In this document: one piece after another, positions 7,891-14,650 of the stretch
Layout: every line of letters begins with the position of its first letter
How positions within the stretch are numbered: the first letter of the stretch is position 1
Assembly: GCA_036526135.1 (NCBI GenBank)
Contig: DATCZA010000056.1
Span: forward strand, 1-23,526
Direction of reading: 5' to 3'
From: UBA2965 sp036526135
GTDB lineage: Bacteria > Pseudomonadota > Gammaproteobacteria > Pseudomonadales > Azotimanducaceae
DNA length: 23,526 bases
Program-made: the position numbers and the translations under genes
The notes under the pieces: generated by a model
Told to the model about the DNA's origin: nothing
What the model saw: the letters and a program-made list of their open reading frames with translations, nothing else
Database searches by the model: none

Positions 7891-8775
7891 TTGAAGATCA
7901 GGTCGGCCATGGTGGTGATGGCGAAGCCCAAGCACAAACAGTTTGCTCTGGAGAGGGCCAAGCAGCTGCAGCAGAGTTGTGGCGCCCGGCTGAGGCTGGT
8001 CTCCTTCTGCTGGAACGCCATGTGCGAGCAGTCGGACGTGTTCGAGGCGCATCAGCGCCGTGCGATCAAAGCTACGATCATGCGTGAGCGTGAGTCTTGG
8101 CTGATCGATCAGGTCCGCGATGCAGGTATGGCAGCCGCGGACGTCAGCATCGAGGTTCAGTGGACCGACAACATCGCAGGCTGGGTCAGCGAGAAAGCGG
8201 CGGCCAACGAGTTTGATCTGGTGCTCAAGTCCGTCAATCGCTCCCGGACGCTCGTTCACACGCCGCTGGACTGGCAGCTCCTGGAGCAGTGTTCCAAGCC
8301 TGTCTACATATCGGCGCCGCCGCGCCGCTCAGCGTCGGGTAATGTCCTCGCCGCCCTGGATTTCCGTCATCGCGACAGGAAGCATCAGGCCCTCAACATC
8401 CGTGTTCTGGAGGCGGCCCAGGAGTTTGCCGACATGTCGGGCGGCAAGCTGCACTGCGTGAACGTGGTGGAGTTTTCACAGGTGTTGAGCGACCTTGACC
8501 TGATCGATCCGCGCAGCGTCAAGAAGAAGGCGCTGGCCAACAACCAGGAGCTCATGAACGCGCTGCTGGAGCCGTTCGATGTGCCCAAGTCGAGGATGCA
8601 CACGCCGCTGGGCAAGGTCGGTCAGATGATTGCGATCACCGCGCGCAAGATCGATGCGGATCTGCTCGTGATCGGTACGAGCACCCGGCGCAAGGGTGGC
8701 ACCGTCGTCATCGGGAATTCCGCTCAGCGAACGCTCGAGAAATCGCCGTGCGACTTGCTGGCCGTCCACCCGTAG
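7891..8775 (+). CDS. Tandem-domain universal stress protein, divergent member
   Basis: 294 residues from a TTG at 7891, with GGGAG at 7879-7883 placed well for that start. It begins MKIRSAMVVMAKPKHKQ, where the usual strand-1 Asp is replaced. It contains HTPLDWQLLEQCSKPVYIS at the end of domain 1 and GTSTRRKGGTVVIGNSAQRT then CDLLAVHP at the end of domain 2. The loop RRKGGTVVIGNS is more basic than in its neighbours. The N-terminal domain is rich in Cys and aromatic residues (SFCWNAMCEQ), unlike the other USPs here. It follows another tandem USP by 27 bases, so the two form a co-transcribed pair. The family is clear; the specific role is unknown. Confidence 0.9.
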   Translation: MKIRSAMVVMAKPKHKQFALERAKQLQQSCGARLRLVSFCWNAMCEQSDVFEAHQRRAIKATIMRERESWLIDQVRDAGMAAADVSIEVQWTDNIAGWVSEKAAANEFDLVLKSVNRSRTLVHTPLDWQLLEQCSKPVYISAPPRRSASGNVLAALDFRHRDRKHQALNIRVLEAAQEFADMSGGKLHCVNVVEFSQVLSDLDLIDPRSVKKKALANNQELMNALLEPFDVPKSRMHTPLGKVGQMIAITARKIDADLLVIGTSTRRKGGTVVIGNSAQRTLEKSPCDLLAVHP

Positions 8776-8854
8776 CCAGGTAACGATCCGGCAGTATTGC
8801 TCTCATCCGGTCATGAAACAGCCGGGACCGAGGCGTCCGCAAAGGCATGACGGG

Positions 8855-9271
8855 TCATTCGTCTTCCGGAGCGATCTGGATGGATTCGATGAAATTCACC
8901 AGCGCGTCGATTTTCTGCTCGACGCGGCTCTGGGCTTGCTCTCCGTAGCCTTCCATGCGGGTGAAGGCCTCTCCCCAGACGGGCATGCCGTCTGGTCCGT
9001 GGGCAAGCCTGAGCTCGCGGCCATCGATGATCTCCGTGACGAACCAGCGGGGAAACTCGCCGTCATTGCGCTCGGCCAGGTAGCGCAGATCCTGGAGGAC
9101 GACCGACAGAGACGGCGTCACGATGCCGTCGCCCTCGCCGTACATGCCGTGACAGTTGGCGCAGTTTGCCTGGTAGAGCTCGCCGCCGTCGTAGGCGATG
9201 TCGTCGGCGGCAGCCAGACCGAAGTAGCAGGTTGCCGCCAGGGCCAGGATCAGCTTGAGAGTGTTGAGCAC
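8855..9271 (-). CDS. Periplasmic monohaem c-type cytochrome
   Basis: 138 residues from a GTG at 9271, with GGAGAA about 9 bases upstream. The N-terminal signal peptide MLNTLKLILALAATCYFGLA is followed by AADD, a likely cleavage region. The haem site is NCANCHG (Cys37, Cys40, His41) and the probable sixth ligand is Met96 in GPDGMPVWGEAF, typical of a class I cytochrome c. It starts 2 bases after the stop of the cd1-like gene (9274), so the two are translationally coupled and this protein is the likely electron partner or product of the same pathway. It is larger than a minimal cytochrome c, with an acidic tail ending PEDE. It resembles small c-type subunits found beside nir genes, but I do not assign NirM or NirC. 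Confidence 0.93.
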   Translation of the reverse strand: MLNTLKLILALAATCYFGLAAADDIAYDGGELYQANCANCHGMYGEGDGIVTPSLSVVLQDLRYLAERNDGEFPRWFVTEIIDGRELRLAHGPDGMPVWGEAFTRMEGYGEQAQSRVEQKIDALVNFIESIQIAPEDE

Positions 9272-9273
9272 GT

Positions 9274-11340
9274 TCAGTTCTCCGATGGAGCGTCCCGCAA
9301 GGCGGCGAGACTGTAGATTCTGGTGGGCGTGATCAGCCGGGGATCGTCTATCACAGCCAGCGGCTTCAGGGTACGGTCATCGATGACCACGATGGCGGAG
9401 TTCAGGTCCTGGGGGTTCCAGACGACCACCCACACCTCTCGGCCGGTCGGGTCGTAGGTCGGCTGCAGGACGCGGCTTGGTCCCTCGCCGACGTCGGCGA
9501 TGGCGGCGACGTCGATGCTGCGGTAGCCGGCATCCAGGTCGCGTTTGTCGAACACGGCGACGGACTGGCTGACGGTCTCGTCAGCGTTGAGCGGTGAATC
9601 GACCCAGAGGTTGGTGGATGCAGGATGGCTTGCCATGAACATCGAGCCGGACCCGGGTCCTTTCAGCGATCTCACCTTCTCCCAGGCGTAGTTGGGGTGA
9701 CCCTCGGGATCGGTGCCGATGCTGATGATCTCGTCCTCGACCATGGTGCTCGTGGACCAGACGGGCCCGTACTCCGGATCGTCGTAAGTCACGCCGGGCC
9801 CGCCGGCAAACACCCGGGCGGGTATCTGTGCCACCTGGCGCTGTTCCTTGGTGTCTACAACGCTGATGGCGTTGACGTCGGCCGGCGTGATGAAGTAGCG
9901 CTTGTCCTGAGAAAACGTGCCCGCCCTGAGTTCCGCCGTGGTGCCGATGTCCACCAGCTGCAGGCGGTCGGTGGCGTAGTAGGGAAACAGGTAGACCCGG
10001 CCCGTCTCCTTCACGTTGGCGATGAACTCGGGGCGCAGGTATGAGCCTGCGATGTCGCTGACTCGTGGCTCCGGATGATAGCGGCCGCCATCGGCCGTTC
10101 GGCCTCGGGTGGAGATCAGCTTCAGGGGTTCAAGCGTGCGGCCGTCCAGGAGCACGAGCTGAGGAGGCCAGTAGGCGCCGGCAAGGACGTAACGATCCGC
10201 GTAATCGGGATGGCGTGAAGCGCCAACGGCTCTCGCTTCGTAGCCGACCCTTACGCTGGCCACCCTGCGCGGCTTCCTGGCGTACAGGTCGATCATGGTG
10301 AGCGATCCGTCCCGGGCGATCACGTAGAGATAGCGGCCGCTGGCGGATCCGCGAACCCGGTGCGGGCTCTGGCCCGTTGCCACCGTGCCGATGACGCGTC
10401 GCGAAGGACCGTGGATCAGCGCTATCTGAGCAACATCGTGCAGGGTCACCACGAACAGCTCATCCAGCGGATGGCGCCCCTGGGGCACCCCTGGACGGTC
10501 CTTTAGAGGTACCTCCAAAGACCAGCTCGCGCGCACGTCTGCCTCGGTCATGTCGGGAGCCTGAGGCACCGGGTGCTGCAGAAAGCGAGCGAGCATGTTG
10601 ATCTCCTCGGCTGTCAGCGCGGCCGAGGTGCCCCAGTTGAACATTCCCGCGGATGAACCGTAGTTGATGACCGCCTGAAGGTATTCGGTCCCGCGTTGGC
10701 GCATCAGCACCGGCGTCAATGGCGATCCCGCAGTACCTTCGCGGAGCACGCCGTGACAACCCGTGCAGTGCCCGTAGTACAGAGATCGCGCCCGGTCGAA
10801 CTCGCTCACGGACATGGGAGGGCCGCTCGACGTCACGTACTGCACCGCGTCCATATCGGCCAGCGGGCTCACATCGGGCAGTCCCGGGTGGGGGGCCGGT
10901 TGGCTTGCCAGCAGCTCGAGTCGCTCAGCGGCGACCTCCTCGGCGGTGTAAGGCTGCCCCCCCGGCCCCCATTCCTGCAGCAGGAACGTCAGGGTACTGG
11001 CGACGGTCTCGTTGCCGAGATAGCCGTGGGTCGGCATGAGGGGGGAATTGACCACGGTGTCGTCAGCGCGTCCGGCAAGCACCCCACGAATCGCCGTTTT
11101 CCGGTCGAGCCAAAGGGAGGGAGCATTTCTCAGGCTCGGATAGAGCCCGTCTACGCCGCCCCCGTCGCGCTGGTGGCAGCGGGCGCACTGCTGCTCGTAG
11201 AGCTCCTTGCCCGTCTTTTCCTGTTCTGCCGTATTGGGGTGGGCTACCATCGGAGAGATGAGCGGGCAGACGGCAAACAAGCCGATCAACGTGGCCTTAA
11301 TGGGTTTAGCTGGCGTCAAGAGGGTTTCCCGGCATGGCAT
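9274..11340 (-). CDS. Cytochrome cd1 (NirS)-like protein with extra N-terminal cytochrome c domain; both NirS distal His absent
   Basis: 688 residues from the ATG at 11340, the start that exposes a signal peptide (KPIKATLIGLFAVCPLIS). Order: cytochrome c domain 1 (CARCH, Cys52/Cys55/His56; Met102 a possible ligand), cytochrome c domain 2 (CTGCHGVLREG, Cys192/Cys195/His196; Met233 in GMFNWG), then a d1-type beta-propeller (about 285-680). The second c domain and the propeller follow Pseudomonas aeruginosa NirS closely: SASGRYLYVIARD, AGAYWPPQLVLLDG, YHPEPRV, GPVWSTS, and DPRLITPT near the end. The proximal d1 ligand (NirS His182) is kept as His327. The distal His327 and His369 of NirS are not: the aligned positions are Arg472 and Ala512/Gly513. 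NirS itself has one c domain. Periplasmic, probably haem d1 or related cofactor plus two haems c. Nitrite reduction is doubtful; a NirN-like or a new activity is possible. Family firm, activity unknown. Confidence 0.9.
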   Translation of the reverse strand: MPCRETLLTPAKPIKATLIGLFAVCPLISPMVAHPNTAEQEKTGKELYEQQCARCHQRDGGGVDGLYPSLRNAPSLWLDRKTAIRGVLAGRADDTVVNSPLMPTHGYLGNETVASTLTFLLQEWGPGGQPYTAEEVAAERLELLASQPAPHPGLPDVSPLADMDAVQYVTSSGPPMSVSEFDRARSLYYGHCTGCHGVLREGTAGSPLTPVLMRQRGTEYLQAVINYGSSAGMFNWGTSAALTAEEINMLARFLQHPVPQAPDMTEADVRASWSLEVPLKDRPGVPQGRHPLDELFVVTLHDVAQIALIHGPSRRVIGTVATGQSPHRVRGSASGRYLYVIARDGSLTMIDLYARKPRRVASVRVGYEARAVGASRHPDYADRYVLAGAYWPPQLVLLDGRTLEPLKLISTRGRTADGGRYHPEPRVSDIAGSYLRPEFIANVKETGRVYLFPYYATDRLQLVDIGTTAELRAGTFSQDKRYFITPADVNAISVVDTKEQRQVAQIPARVFAGGPGVTYDDPEYGPVWSTSTMVEDEIISIGTDPEGHPNYAWEKVRSLKGPGSGSMFMASHPASTNLWVDSPLNADETVSQSVAVFDKRDLDAGYRSIDVAAIADVGEGPSRVLQPTYDPTGREVWVVVWNPQDLNSAIVVIDDRTLKPLAVIDDPRLITPTRIYSLAALRDAPSEN

Positions 11341-11451
11341 GGTCGTGTCAATGCTAACGGTTTTCGGCGACGATTTGCCTATCCGTAGTTCCCCTAGTGA
11401 GCATCTGGCGGCAGGCTCGGACGTCAGCCCCGCTCCGGCGAGGTGTTGATA

Positions 11452-13008
11452 GTGGCCCAGCCCGAGCTCGTCGAGCATCTGCTACGTCCCGAGGCTTACC
11501 CGCACCCCTGTAGAGCCGTTCGCCTGGTCGAGACGCACATCTCCTGGGTCTTCCTCACGGGAGATTACGCCTACAAAGTCAAGAAACCGGTCCTCTTCAG
11601 CTTTGTGGATTTCAGCACCGCTCGTCTCAGGAAACACTATTGCGAGGAGGAACTCCGCTGCAACCGGGCGTTCTCTCCGGAGCTCTATCTGGACGTGGTC
11701 GAGATCGTCCGGGATGTCGAGGGCCGGATCCGGGTTGGCGGGACTGGCGAGGTCGTTGAGCATGCAGTGAAGATGCGGCAGTTTCCTCAGAGCAGCGCGC
11801 TGGATCGGCTTCTGGTCGCAGGCGTTCTCGAGCCCGGTGGGTTGAGTCGATTCGGACTGGAGCTGGCCACTCTGCATGCTGGGCTGCCACGTCTGGAGGC
11901 CCCGGACGACGAGCTGGACCGGCGGATCCTGGGGCCGGTGCTGGACAACTTCGCGACGCTCAGGGCAACCCGGGCCGGCGGGGATCGCTCGGACATCCTC
12001 CAAAGGCTCGAGTCGGCCTCGAAGGACGCTTTTGACGGCAAGCGAACAACGTTCTCGCGCCGCCTGGCCAAGGGCTTCGTGCGAGAGTGTCACGGCGATC
12101 TGCACCTGCGTAATCTCGTCATGATCGACGGGCGGGTGAGGGCGTTCGACTGTCTCGAGTTCAACCCCGACCTGCGCTGGATCGACATCGCAAGCGACGC
12201 CGCTTTCCTGATCATGGACTGTGCGGTGCGAGATCGCGTTGACCTGGCCTACGCTTTTCAGGACGGCTACCTGGCCGGCTGCGGAGATTACGTCGGGGCG
12301 ACGTTGTCCCCTTTTTATCAGGCCTACCGATCCGTCGTCCGAGCCAAGGTGGCTGCCCTGGAGATCGAAGGGTCGTCGAAGGACGGCAAGCTGGGCGCTG
12401 CCCGGGAACGTCTCGACCGGCAACTGAACTGGGCCTGGGAGCGTCTGCATGGGCCCCGGGGCAGGATGGTTTTGATGTGCGGTCTATCCGGCTCTGGAAA
12501 ATCGTATGTAGCGGAGCGGCTCGTGCCGCGATTGCCCGCTGTGCGTATCCGATCTGACGTGCTCCGCAAGGTGGCAGCCGGCCTGGAACCGCTGCAACGA
12601 TCCGGATCATCGGTGGATGCGGGGCTGTACACGCCTTCACGGAGCCAATCGGTTTACGCCGAGATGCAGGCAATCGCGCTGGCTTTAGCTGCTGCAGGCG
12701 AAACGGTCATCGTGGACGCCACTTTTCTCGAGCGCGCGGCAAGAAAGGCTTTCCGCGGCGCCGCGGCGGCGGCGGGCGTGCCCTGCGTTGTCCTGCATTG
12801 CCAGGCATCCGAACCCACGATGAGGTTACGGGTGGCAGCCCGGGAGCGGGAGGGCAGGGATGCCTCCGAGGCCGGCATCGCGGTGCTAGAGGCGCAGCAG
12901 TCGCGATTTGAGCCGCCCACAGCGGATGAGGAAACGGTCGTGGTCGACACGGAAACCACAGCCGTGATGGCGCAAATCGAGGGGGCCCTTCGGGCGGCGT
13001 TTGCCTGA
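11452..13008 (+). CDS. Fusion of APH-like phosphotransferase domain and P-loop kinase
   Basis: About 518 residues. I prefer the GTG at 11452 because GAGGTG lies 6 bases upstream; GTG 11443 is an alternative. The N-terminal half (to about 330) is aminoglycoside-phosphotransferase-like: THISWVFLTGDYAYKVKKPV near the start, the Brenner motif CHGDLHLRN (His214, Asp216, Asn221), and FDCLEFNPDLRWIDIASD with a metal-binding Asp near 233. The C-terminal half opens with Walker A GLSGSGKS (about 344-351), then RIRSDVLRK and VIVDATFLERAARKAF, as in small AAA/zeta-like kinases. This two-domain build is a widespread bacterial family (COG2187 + COG0645-like) whose substrate is not known to me. It is divergent from the cd1-like gene, with about 110 bases between them for promoters. 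Cytoplasmic. It is unlikely to be a true antibiotic-resistance enzyme. Confidence 0.9.
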   Translation: MAQPELVEHLLRPEAYPHPCRAVRLVETHISWVFLTGDYAYKVKKPVLFSFVDFSTARLRKHYCEEELRCNRAFSPELYLDVVEIVRDVEGRIRVGGTGEVVEHAVKMRQFPQSSALDRLLVAGVLEPGGLSRFGLELATLHAGLPRLEAPDDELDRRILGPVLDNFATLRATRAGGDRSDILQRLESASKDAFDGKRTTFSRRLAKGFVRECHGDLHLRNLVMIDGRVRAFDCLEFNPDLRWIDIASDAAFLIMDCAVRDRVDLAYAFQDGYLAGCGDYVGATLSPFYQAYRSVVRAKVAALEIEGSSKDGKLGAARERLDRQLNWAWERLHGPRGRMVLMCGLSGSGKSYVAERLVPRLPAVRIRSDVLRKVAAGLEPLQRSGSSVDAGLYTPSRSQSVYAEMQAIALALAAAGETVIVDATFLERAARKAFRGAAAAAGVPCVVLHCQASEPTMRLRVAAREREGRDASEAGIAVLEAQQSRFEPPTADEETVVVDTETTAVMAQIEGALRAAFA

Positions 13009-13020
13009 GCCTATCAGGCA
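13002..13020. repeat. Palindromic hairpin spanning two convergent stop codons
   Basis: TGCCTGA, a 5-base loop, then TCAGGCA. Each arm holds the TGA stop of one of the two convergent genes, read on opposite strands. There is no U-tract, so it is not a standard intrinsic terminator, but it could limit read-through or protect both 3' ends. Confidence 0.55.
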
Positions 13021-13448
13021 GCGTCCGGTGGTTCGCTGCCGGACCCGAACTGGGCGTTGAGAAGCTCCGCGAAAACGCGGCACGCATCGGTGGCGGTGAA
13101 GATTCCGGCAAGTCGCCCGTGAGCGGTGACCACGGCCGCGCCGATGTGCCGCGCAGCCATGGTAGTCAGCACCTGCCGCAGAGGTGTCCCCATGTCGACG
13201 GCGTAGCAGTCGTCGATGTAGGCATCCTCTACGGTAAGCTCCTTGGGATCCGGGGAGCCGAGTTCGGGGCCGAGCAGAAGCTTGATGTCCCGGTCGGTAA
13301 TGATGCCTTTGAGCTCGTGATCTTCCGTGACCGGAAGATGATGGACATGGTGTTCGAGCATGAGCTTTCGGGCCTGGGCGATCGGAGCCGAGAGCTCGAC
13401 GGCGTAGGGGAAAGGCGTCATGGCCGTTTTGAGCTGCGGTTCCTTCAC
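13014..13448 (-). CDS. CBS-domain-pair protein
   Basis: 144 residues from a GTG at 13448, starting MKEPQLKTAMTPFPYAVELS. Two CBS domains: the first about 8-62 (ARKLMLEHHVHHLPVTED, GIITDRDIKLLL), the second about 72-130 (VEDAYIDDCYAVDMGTPL, MAARHIGAAVVTAHGRLAGIFTATD). No extra catalytic or membrane domain is present. Stand-alone CBS pairs usually bind adenine nucleotides or S-adenosylmethionine and act as energy sensors, which fits the surrounding USP genes, but the partner is unknown. It lies 18 bases downstream of the zinc-finger gene at 13467, in the same direction, so the two are probably an operon. Its 3' end meets the APH-like gene through a shared palindrome. Confidence 0.93.
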   Translation of the reverse strand: MKEPQLKTAMTPFPYAVELSAPIAQARKLMLEHHVHHLPVTEDHELKGIITDRDIKLLLGPELGSPDPKELTVEDAYIDDCYAVDMGTPLRQVLTTMAARHIGAAVVTAHGRLAGIFTATDACRVFAELLNAQFGSGSEPPDAA

Positions 13449-13466
13449 CAGGCTGCCGGATCCGGT

Positions 13467-13796
13467 TCAGCGCTCGCTGGCGCAGTCGATGCAGCGGCTG
13501 GCATAGGGCAGAGCCTTCAGTCGCTCCTCACCGACGGGCTCCCCGCATCCCTCGCAAATCAGATAGGTGTCTGCATCAATTCGTTTCAGGGCGTGATCGA
13601 TCTGAACGAGCTCCTGGCTGATCTCCCTGTCCAGAGCGACGAGGGTCTCTCCGTTTTCCAGCTCCACCGCCTGCTCGGCGAAATCCTGCGACAGCGGCTC
13701 GTCCCGGTGTCTGGTGTGGCGGGCAACGCGCTCCTGCCGGTCCGTGAGTTCCGCCCGGCGCGCCTCCAGCCTCGATTTGGCTTCTTGTGTGTTCAC
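13467..13796 (-). CDS. TraR/DksA-family C4 zinc-finger protein
   Basis: 109 residues from a GTG at 13796, with CGGAG six bases upstream. The helical N-terminal half is a coiled coil (EAKSRLEARRAELTDRQERV). A C-terminal four-cysteine zinc finger follows, CEGCGEPVGEERLKALPYA then RCIDC, with Cys81, Cys84, Cys102 and Cys105 and 17 residues between the pairs, as in DksA. It is shorter than E. coli DksA (151 residues), and the DksA tip motif DxxDxA is represented only by DFAEQA, so whether it acts on RNA polymerase with ppGpp is uncertain. It heads a leftward pair with a CBS-domain gene and diverges from a USP gene across about 180 bases. Confidence 0.93.
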   Translation of the reverse strand: MNTQEAKSRLEARRAELTDRQERVARHTRHRDEPLSQDFAEQAVELENGETLVALDREISQELVQIDHALKRIDADTYLICEGCGEPVGEERLKALPYASRCIDCASER

Positions 13797-13976
13797 TGTA
13801 TGCTCCGAGTTCGTCCGGCTTGAACGTGTTCGGGTAGATCATACCGCCTCTCGCTGCCCGCCGTCCTTACGCAGTTTCCGAATAGAGGATCGCCGAAGTT
13901 CCCGGTACCGACAAGGATGGCTCTCGCTGCGATGGTGGGCTAATCTCAAGGAGAAATGATCACGGGAGGTGGCCCG

Positions 13977-14423
13977 ATGCCGTACAAACACGTGCTGGTG
14001 GCGGTAGATCTGTCCGAAGAGTCGACGCAGGTACTCGACAAGGCTCGGGAAGCCGCGGACGGCAACGGGGCTAAACTGTCTCTCTTGAGCGTGGTAAAGC
14101 CGCTGACTCAAGTCTACGGTGGTCTGGACATGGCCCCCATTGCCAGCGGCGCGGTTTCCTTCGAGGAGGAAGCGCTGCAGCGAGCGGAAGCCCAGTTGAA
14201 GGACCTGGGCAGCCGTTACGGCGTGGCGGACGATGACGTCCATGTGCTGCTCGGCGCGCCCGCGCACGAGATCCGTGAGGCGGCCAAGGCTTACGCCGCC
14301 GATCTCATCATCATGGGCACTCATGGCCGGCACGGCCTGGGGCTCCTGCTCGGCTCCACGGCAAACGCCGTTCTGCACGGGCTGGAATGCGACGTGCTGG
14401 TCGTGCGCGTGCACTTCGAGTGA
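13977..14423 (+). CDS. Universal stress protein, single USP domain
   Basis: 148 residues from the ATG at 13977, with GGGAGG 7 bases upstream. An upstream in-frame ATG at 13956 is rejected because its AAGGAG sits 1 base away. It begins MPYKHVLVAVDLSEESTQ, has KPLTQVYGGLDMAPI in the middle and GTHGRHGLGLLLGST at the nucleotide loop. It closely resembles the USP at 2727, so they are paralogues about 11 kb apart. No signal peptide. It diverges from the TraR/DksA-type gene, and its 3' side opens into the 1.3-kb gene-free stretch. Its role is stress-related by family only. Confidence 0.95.
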   Translation: MPYKHVLVAVDLSEESTQVLDKAREAADGNGAKLSLLSVVKPLTQVYGGLDMAPIASGAVSFEEEALQRAEAQLKDLGSRYGVADDDVHVLLGAPAHEIREAAKAYAADLIIMGTHGRHGLGLLLGSTANAVLHGLECDVLVVRVHFE

Positions 14424-14553
14424 AGCGGACGCGACCGCGCCAATTGACGTTGCGCTCGAGGCCTTGCGTATTGAACGAGATGCATGTGCGGAAAAAGTCG
14501 AGCTTTCAGTTGCTTGGCAGCGCGAGCTCAAACGCGGGCAAGCTTGCGTGAAC

Positions 14554-14596
14554 TTTTCCACAGGATTGCGACGGTCTGATCCACAACATATCCACA
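14554..14596 (+). promoter_or_regulatory. Cluster of three DnaA-box-like 9-mers
   Basis: TTTTCCACA at 14554-14562 matches the DnaA consensus TTWTNCACA exactly; TGATCCACA at 14577-14585 and ATATCCACA at 14588-14596 differ from it at one base each. All have the same orientation with starts 23 and 11 bases apart, about two and one helical turns. Tight same-phase spacing is unlike chance. They lie just upstream of the structured RNA candidate, in gene-free DNA. Regulation by DnaA or an origin-like function is inference. Confidence 0.45.
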
Positions 14597-14615
14597 CAAC
14601 CTTGCGGATGTTTCA

Positions 14616-14644
14616 TTGGTCAGCTCCGACCAGTTGGGTAACAC
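14616..14644 (+). promoter_or_regulatory. Possible sigma-70 promoter for the structured RNA
   Basis: TTGGTC, a 17-base spacer, then TAACAC (14639-14644). Each hexamer matches the consensus at only about three positions, but the spacing is ideal and the predicted start (about 14651) coincides with the first helix of the structured region. The spacer holds a small hairpin, TGGTC/GACCA. Confidence 0.3.
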
Positions 14645-14650
14645 TGTGTC

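Noticed and set aside
9274..11340. Calling the cd1-like protein a nitrite reductase (nirS)
   Set aside because: Both distal catalytic histidines of NirS are absent and there is an extra c domain, so the symbol would mislead.
11452..13008. Antibiotic-resistance aminoglycoside phosphotransferase
   Set aside because: Only the fold and Brenner motif are shared; fusion to a P-loop kinase marks a different housekeeping-type family.
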